DNA from: Flavobacterium sp.
GTDB taxonomy: Bacteria; Bacteroidota; Bacteroidia; Flavobacteriales; Flavobacteriaceae
DNA: 13,686 bases
NCBI RefSeq assembly: GCF_021151785.1
Contig: NZ_JAGKWP010000070.1
Coordinates: forward strand, 1 to 13,686
Direction: 5' to 3'
In this document: one piece after another, positions 13,476 to 13,686 of the stretch
How positions within the stretch are numbered: position 1 is the first letter of the stretch
Layout: each line of letters begins with the position of its first letter
The notes under the pieces: generated by a model
Databases searched by the model: none
What the model was told of the DNA's origin: nothing
The model's input: the letters and a program-made list of their open reading frames with translations, nothing else
Made by a program: the position numbers and the translations under genes

Positions 13476-13686
13476 TTAATTAGGTTCTGTATAATGAATT
13501 TTTAATTTTAATCTCTTACCAACATCCAAACTATTAGGACCATGAATCACAGTGCCAACAGGTGACATAATTGATCCCACAGGAAAGTATTTAATTTCTT
13601 GCCCTAAAATAGTTATAGGATTCTTGTAATAAAAATTTGAAGTTGTTGAAATAGTTTCTGATACACACAAACCTAATCTTAAATTT
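13476..13686 (-). CDS. C-terminal end of a probable DUF4270 family lipoprotein, partial
   Basis: The frame is open from the right edge of the window to the TAA at 13476, so only the last 69 or so residues are seen. They read NLRLGLCVSETIST at the left, then PVGSIMSPVGTVIHG and KRLKLKIHYTEPN at the end. This strand-rich C-terminus ending in a YT-P-N motif resembles DUF4270 proteins, predicted lipoproteins that often precede glmS in Flavobacteriaceae; both points are from memory and not checked. A TTG at 13670 is only an internal Leu codon. The 12-base gap to glmS implies co-transcription. Function is unknown. Confidence 0.62.
   Translation of the reverse strand, partial: NLRLGLCVSETISTTSNFYYKNPITILGQEIKYFPVGSIMSPVGTVIHGPNSLDVGKRLKLKIHYTEPN

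Overview
The window looks like chromosome from a member of the Flavobacteriaceae (Bacteroidota), probably Flavobacterium or a close relative. The evidence is its AT-rich composition, a TonB-dependent receptor with an N-terminal carboxypeptidase-regulatory-like domain, promoters of the TTG / TAnnTTTG type, a short ATP synthase epsilon subunit, an insertion in the ATP synthase beta subunit, and a probable DUF4270 gene upstream of glmS. The species cannot be read from this sequence. No tRNA, rRNA, CRISPR array, transposase, integrase or phage gene was seen.

Layout, left to right. Positions 1-2201 (+) hold an outer-membrane TonB-dependent receptor whose first codons lie outside the window. It converges, across a shared hairpin, on a minus-strand biotin block: bioD (5336-4719), bioA (4650-3373) and a ketoacyl-synthase-like gene (3379-2225) that overlaps bioA by 7 bases. 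Upstream of bioD is a small gene for a DUF2007-like domain plus zinc-ribbon protein (5816-5415). Divergent from it, after the largest gap in the window (201 bases), is katG (6018-8339, +), a catalase-peroxidase with an export signal. katG converges on bioF (9537-8386, -) at a second hairpin. Next on the minus strand come atpC (9884-9603) and atpD (11462-9948), then glmS (13463-11616) and the end of a probable DUF4270 lipoprotein gene (13686-13476).

How the genes work together. BioF, BioA and BioD are three consecutive steps from a pimeloyl thioester to dethiobiotin. BioB and the enzymes that make the pimeloyl chain (BioC and a pimeloyl-ester hydrolase) are not in this window. The ketoacyl synthase, translationally linked to bioA, could take part in making or choosing the acyl chain, but that is inference. 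AtpD and AtpC are the beta and epsilon subunits of F1; the other subunits are not here. GlmS makes glucosamine-6-phosphate for cell-wall synthesis.

Most of the window is ordinary housekeeping sequence. The points most worth a second look are the ketoacyl synthase with an altered HGTGT loop, the bioF start sitting directly behind a terminator with a promoter-like sequence inside it, the exported KatG that splits the biotin genes, the 7-base repeat ladder between atpD and atpC, and the unusual shapes of the two ATP synthase subunits. Two start codons (bioA, bioF) are placed downstream of the longest possible reading frame, at ATG instead of TTG, and katG at ATG instead of GTG.
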